37,377 nt of DNA, from the NCBI GenBank assembly GCA_036881905.1, contig JBAJNN010000017.1, forward strand, positions 1-37,377. The letters are read 5' to 3'. Made by a program: the position numbers and the translations under genes. Within the stretch, counting starts at the first letter, position 1; each line of letters opens with the position of its first letter. The DNA is from JBAJNN01 sp036881905 (GTDB taxonomy: Bacteria > Pseudomonadota > Alphaproteobacteria > Rhizobiales > Im1). Below are positions 34,643 through 37,377 of this stretch, in pieces. The notes under the pieces were generated by a model. It saw nothing but the letters and a program-made list of their open reading frames with translations, was not told the DNA's origin and searched no databases.

Positions 34643-35686
34643 ATGAGTGGTGGTAAGAAGCGGGTATTTTCAGGTATCCAACCCACGGGCAATCTGCATC
34701 TTGGGAATTATCTCGGTGCGATTTCACAATTTGTCGCGTTGCAGGATGAGTATGATTGTCTTTATTGCGTCGTTGACATGCATGCCGTCACGGTCTGGCA
34801 AGACCCGCATGCGCTCAAACATAATAGTCGTGAAGTCGCGGCGGTTCTTCTTGCCGCGGGTATCGATGCGCGGCGCCATATCGTGTTCAACCAGTCGCAA
34901 GTTCCGCAACATGCCGGACTGGCCTGGATTTTCAACTGCGTGGCCCGCACCGGCTGGCTCAATCGGATGATTCAGTTTAAGGAAAAATCCGGTAAGCACA
35001 GCGAAAATGCGTCTGTCGGGCTTTACGCCTATCCAATCCTTATGGCCGCCGATATTCTGCTCTATCGTGCGACCCATGTGCCGGTCGGCGACGATCAGAC
35101 GCAGCATCTTGAGCTCACCCGCGACATTGCCGCCAAATTTAATCTCGATTTCGCCGAACCCATTCACCGGCTCGGCTACGCTGAAGGCTTCTTCCCCCTG
35201 CCCGAGCTGTTGAGCGGGGCGGCGACCCGTGTCATGAGCCTGCGCGACGGGACACGCAAAATGTCGAAGTCCGACCCGTCCGATTTCTCGCGGATCAATC
35301 TCACCGATGACGCCGCCGCCATCTCCAACAAGTTCCGCAAGGCCAGAACCGATTTAGAGCCTCTGCCTTCGGAGGAAAAGGGACTGGAAGGACGGCCGGA
35401 AGCCCGTAATCTCGTCGGCATTCATGCCGCCCTAAGGGAATGCAGCGTGGCCGAAACCCTCAAAGACTATGGTGGTACACCTTTTTCTGTTTTCAAACAG
35501 GCCTTGATCGACGTAACGGTCGAGCGACTCGTGCCGGTGACGCGGGAAATGAAACGACTGATGGATGATCCGACCCATATCGATGCGGTATTGAATCAAG
35601 GGTCAAAACGGGCGCAAGCCATTGCCGAGCCGGTTTATGACGATGTGTGTGAAATTCTCGGTTTTATCCGCGACCGTGAACCATGA
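34643..35686 (+). CDS. trpS: Tryptophanyl-tRNA synthetase
   Basis: TrpS charges tRNA-Trp with tryptophan. The 347-residue class I enzyme shows the HIGH-type motif in RVFSGIQPTGNLHLGNYLGA (about residues 7-26), the VGDDQTQHLELTRDIA segment, and the KMSKS motif (GTRKMSKSDPSDFS). I chose the ATG at 34643, with GGGAAAG upstream; the frame is open to 34580 but that part is not family-like. It is downstream of murJ. Length and motifs are normal. Confidence 0.96.
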   Translation: MSGGKKRVFSGIQPTGNLHLGNYLGAISQFVALQDEYDCLYCVVDMHAVTVWQDPHALKHNSREVAAVLLAAGIDARRHIVFNQSQVPQHAGLAWIFNCVARTGWLNRMIQFKEKSGKHSENASVGLYAYPILMAADILLYRATHVPVGDDQTQHLELTRDIAAKFNLDFAEPIHRLGYAEGFFPLPELLSGAATRVMSLRDGTRKMSKSDPSDFSRINLTDDAAAISNKFRKARTDLEPLPSEEKGLEGRPEARNLVGIHAALRECSVAETLKDYGGTPFSVFKQALIDVTVERLVPVTREMKRLMDDPTHIDAVLNQGSKRAQAIAEPVYDDVCEILGFIRDREP

Positions 35687-35918
35687 AACGGTGGTTTTGC
35701 ATTGTTGCGGCCGTTTAAATATCTCCCGACTCTTCTTTTTGCAAGCAGGCATCGGTGGTTCCCGCCCATGCTGGAGCTTCAGGAGATGCAAAATATTTTG
35801 ACTCGATAATGACCTTGTTATAAGTTTTAAGCTTACGTGATCGGAGTGAGCGCTGGCGTCTGTCAGATTCTGGTTTTTGTGGAGCGGTGTGGAAACAAGG
35901 AGAGTTCAGGAGAAACCG
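35687..35918. other. Intergenic region before the TM2 gene
   Basis: A 232-base gap containing the ribosome-binding site AGGAGAAA (35908-35915) of the TM2 gene. I see no RNA gene or clear promoter motif that I would defend. Confidence 0.4.
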
Positions 35919-36260
35919 ATGGAACTGTCAACGCAAGCTAAAATTCTTATAGAACAGCGTATCACCAATGAAAAAAAGTCACTCGCCATGGCCTATCTGT
36001 TGCTGATTTTTTTAGGCCCGCTCGGTATGCACCGCTTCTATCTCGGGAAAACCGGATCGGGCTTTGTGATGCTCGCCCTGTCCCTGATCGGATGGGCAAG
36101 TCTGGTTGTTGTCGTGGGCGTCGTGTTCCTCGCCGTTGTCGGGATTTGGGTGGTCGTCGATGCCTTTCTCCTGCCCGAAATCGTTCGCCAGGATCAAGAA
36201 AGGCTTCGCCAGAAACTGACATTGGAAACAATGGCGTCCCTTTCCCCCGATCATGCCTGA
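35919..36260 (+). CDS. TM2-domain membrane protein
   Basis: A 113-residue protein with the TM2 domain: FLGPLGMHRFYLGKTGSGFV (the conserved G-x-H-x-F-Y-L-G pattern) between two membrane helices, the second being SLVVVVGVVFLAVVGIWVVV. The role of TM2 proteins in bacteria is not established. I chose the ATG at 35919 with a strong AGGAGAAA ribosome-binding site; the frame is open to 35877. The C-terminal tail is charged and likely cytoplasmic. Confidence 0.87.
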   Translation: MELSTQAKILIEQRITNEKKSLAMAYLLLIFLGPLGMHRFYLGKTGSGFVMLALSLIGWASLVVVVGVVFLAVVGIWVVVDAFLLPEIVRQDQERLRQKLTLETMASLSPDHA

Positions 36261-36351
36261 ATCGCTGCCTCATAGCCTGCTGTACACCTGCAAAAGGTCC
36301 TAAAACTTTGGATGCGGCGCGAGGAGACGGGTTTTTTAACGAGGTGCGTTA

Positions 36352-36507
36352 ATGAGCACCGAAGACAAACCCATCGACGAGGCGAATAGCGCCAGACTTG
36401 AAGTTTTTTACAACTATCCTGCCCGTGACCCGCGACAAACCGTCAAAGAGCCGGGCAATCAGGGTCGCCGATCCTTCGCACAAGCATTAGTTCAAGTGCT
36501 TTTTTAG
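36352..36507 (+). CDS. Possible 51-residue ORF overlapping the atpF 3' end
   Basis: From the ATG at 36352 a frame of 51 codons runs to TAG at 36505-36507, starting MSTEDKPIDEANSARLEVFY and ending ALVQVLF. GAGG lies just before the start. It is hydrophilic, has no family I recognise, and overlaps the opposite-strand atpF stop by about 20 bases. It may be a small gene or a remnant of a longer one. Confidence 0.3.
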   Translation: MSTEDKPIDEANSARLEVFYNYPARDPRQTVKEPGNQGRRSFAQALVQVLF

Positions 36508-36972
36508 GCCATCGATGCCTTCATCGATGAGCCTGTTCCTGTCGGCGAGCGTTATCTGGGAAGTCATAATGTCACGGGCGGCCGAGAGGGCGAGGCCGGT
36601 GATGCCGGCGCGGATGTCTTTGATGGCTTTCTCTTCGGCCAGGGCGATTTTGAGCGCCGTCATGGCGCGGTAACGCTCGACCGTATCCGCGATAGTACGT
36701 TTGCAATCGGTGGTTAGACTCTTTGCATCCTCGCGGGCCTGCTCCACGATCTCACGGGCCTCGGCTTCCGCCTCGCGCTGTTTCTGCCGGGCTGAGGCCA
36801 CCATGATTTGGGCCTCCTCGCGCAGATTCTGGGCCTGTTTCAACTCGTTGCGAATGCGTTCCACGCGATCATCAAGCACGCCCAGAACCCGCCTATGGAT
36901 GCCGTAATGAACCAAGGCGCCGATAAAAAGGGCGCCGGCAACGCCAACCCAAAACTCCGGCGATAAAAACAT
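36487..36972 (-). CDS. atpF: ATP synthase F0 subunit b
   Basis: Subunit b forms the stalk that links F1 to the membrane F0 part of ATP synthase. The 161-residue protein has one N-terminal membrane helix (FWVGVAGALFIGALVHYGI) and a long charged coiled-coil (NELKQAQNLREEAQIMVASA through VERYRAM). I chose the ATG complementary to 36970-36972, with GGAG upstream; the frame is open to 36996. It follows the b' gene by 45 bases on the same strand. Length is typical. Confidence 0.93.
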   Translation of the reverse strand: MFLSPEFWVGVAGALFIGALVHYGIHRRVLGVLDDRVERIRNELKQAQNLREEAQIMVASARQKQREAEAEAREIVEQAREDAKSLTTDCKRTIADTVERYRAMTALKIALAEEKAIKDIRAGITGLALSAARDIMTSQITLADRNRLIDEGIDGLKKHLN

Positions 36973-37017
36973 GACATTCTCCGTCTTGAGCCTCAAGAGC
37001 TGCCACAGGCGCCAGCC

Positions 37018-37377
37018 TCATGTACCATTCTTTAAAGGCTTCTGCCTGCTCGTTATTGTGTCAATGGCTTTATGGACAGTGGCCTGCGTCACGGAGTCCC
37101 CAATCATCACTTTGACAATCTCTCTCGCGGGTTGGACGGCCAAATCCTTAACCTTCTCCATGGCCTTGGCCTTCACGGCGTTTATGTCGGCTTCGGCGAC
37201 GCCGATTCTCTCAGCCATTTCTTCATCGACCCCGATACGCTCGCGTTCCATCCGCTCGCTTATGTCCTGCCTTGCCCTGAGGCCGATCCGCCGGGCTTCA
37301 AGGCGACTTTGCGAGAGGAGCGAGCGACGGGATTGGTGTGATTCCTCGGCGTTTTGGCGCAAGGTTTCCGCCTCGTC
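37018..37377 (-). CDS. ATP synthase F0 subunit b' (5' end outside the window)
   Basis: Alphaproteobacteria have two different b-type stalk subunits. This partial gene encodes 119 residues of coiled-coil (AEESHQSRRSLLSQSRLEAR, ERMERERIGVDEEMAERIGV) ending in the membrane-distal region. The membrane-spanning N-terminus lies beyond the window edge; the edge falls exactly on a codon boundary. Its position just before atpF supports the b' assignment, but the b' versus b identity rests on order rather than on the missing N-terminus. Confidence 0.8.
   Translation of the reverse strand, partial: DEAETLRQNAEESHQSRRSLLSQSRLEARRIGLRARQDISERMERERIGVDEEMAERIGVAEADINAVKAKAMEKVKDLAVQPAREIVKVMIGDSVTQATVHKAIDTITSRQKPLKNGT

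Noticed and set aside
1..37377. CRISPR array anywhere in the window
   Set aside because: No set of identical repeats with regular unique spacers; the 18-bp units at 3260 are direct tandem copies without spacers.

Overview
The window looks like part of an alphaproteobacterial chromosome of fairly high G+C. Supporting this are the cluster ETF-ubiquinone oxidoreductase / TPR protein / ispE with a nearby polyprenyl synthetase, a TrcR-type (DUF1013) regulator, an ATP12-type F1-ATPase assembly factor next to hisS, the murJ-trpS pair, and separate b and b' subunits of the ATP synthase F0 sector. I cannot assign an order or genus from the sequence alone.

Layout. 1-121: one end of an IS481-family element, directly upstream of bamD (264-1115). 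1231-3086: an EcoRV-type restriction-modification pair, nuclease first, with a 4-base stop/start overlap. 3087-4709: no intact gene; two clusters of an 18-bp repeat and decayed reading frames with membrane-like segments, ending at tRNA-Glu(TTC). 5063-9404: an Efe-type iron uptake operon made of a fused FTR1 permease/cupredoxin/M75-like protein, a Tat-exported DyP peroxidase (EfeB) and a separate M75 protein (EfeM), with an iron-box-like palindrome upstream. 9592-10617: polyprenyl synthetase, followed on the minus strand by a broken Bap/RTX-like adhesin gene (about 10690-11899). 12092-17645 (minus): ispE, TPR protein, ETF-QO and trcR. 17917-20362: RNase D and a cation/proton antiporter. 20602-24524: a siderophore ABC importer (binding protein, two permeases, ATPase) with palindromes at its promoter and three 'TCTAGAG'-type hairpins between its genes. 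24525-27664: a decayed accessory stretch ending at the 3' end of tRNA-Thr(CGT). It holds a possible HTH protein, a remnant RelE/HigB toxin overlapping a HigA-like antitoxin with a shortened HTH, a frameshifted small membrane protein behind a highly structured leader, and a frameshifted HEPN-like gene. 27895-30265 (minus): hisS and the ATP12 gene. 30608-32218: a dead fatty-acid desaturase gene and a frameshifted B3/4-domain gene. 32229-35686: a LysE-type exporter, murJ and trpS. 35919-37377: a TM2 protein, a possible 51-residue ORF, and atpF / atpF' on the minus strand, the latter running off the window.

How it works together. Two independent iron systems lie about 11 kb apart: Efe (ferrous iron with peroxidase) and a ferric-siderophore importer; no TonB receptor or siderophore synthesis gene is present. 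Housekeeping genes are intact, while at least five accessory genes are broken by simple frameshifts, stops or truncations, which suggests ongoing gene decay in accessory segments. I did not find a complete, clearly new defence or biosynthetic system. The most unusual items are the EfeU-cupredoxin-M75 fusion with a degenerate M75 motif, the hairpins that appear to have become the start region of a permease gene, the pseudoknot-capable leader at 26748-26867, and the nuclease-first EcoRV-type operon.
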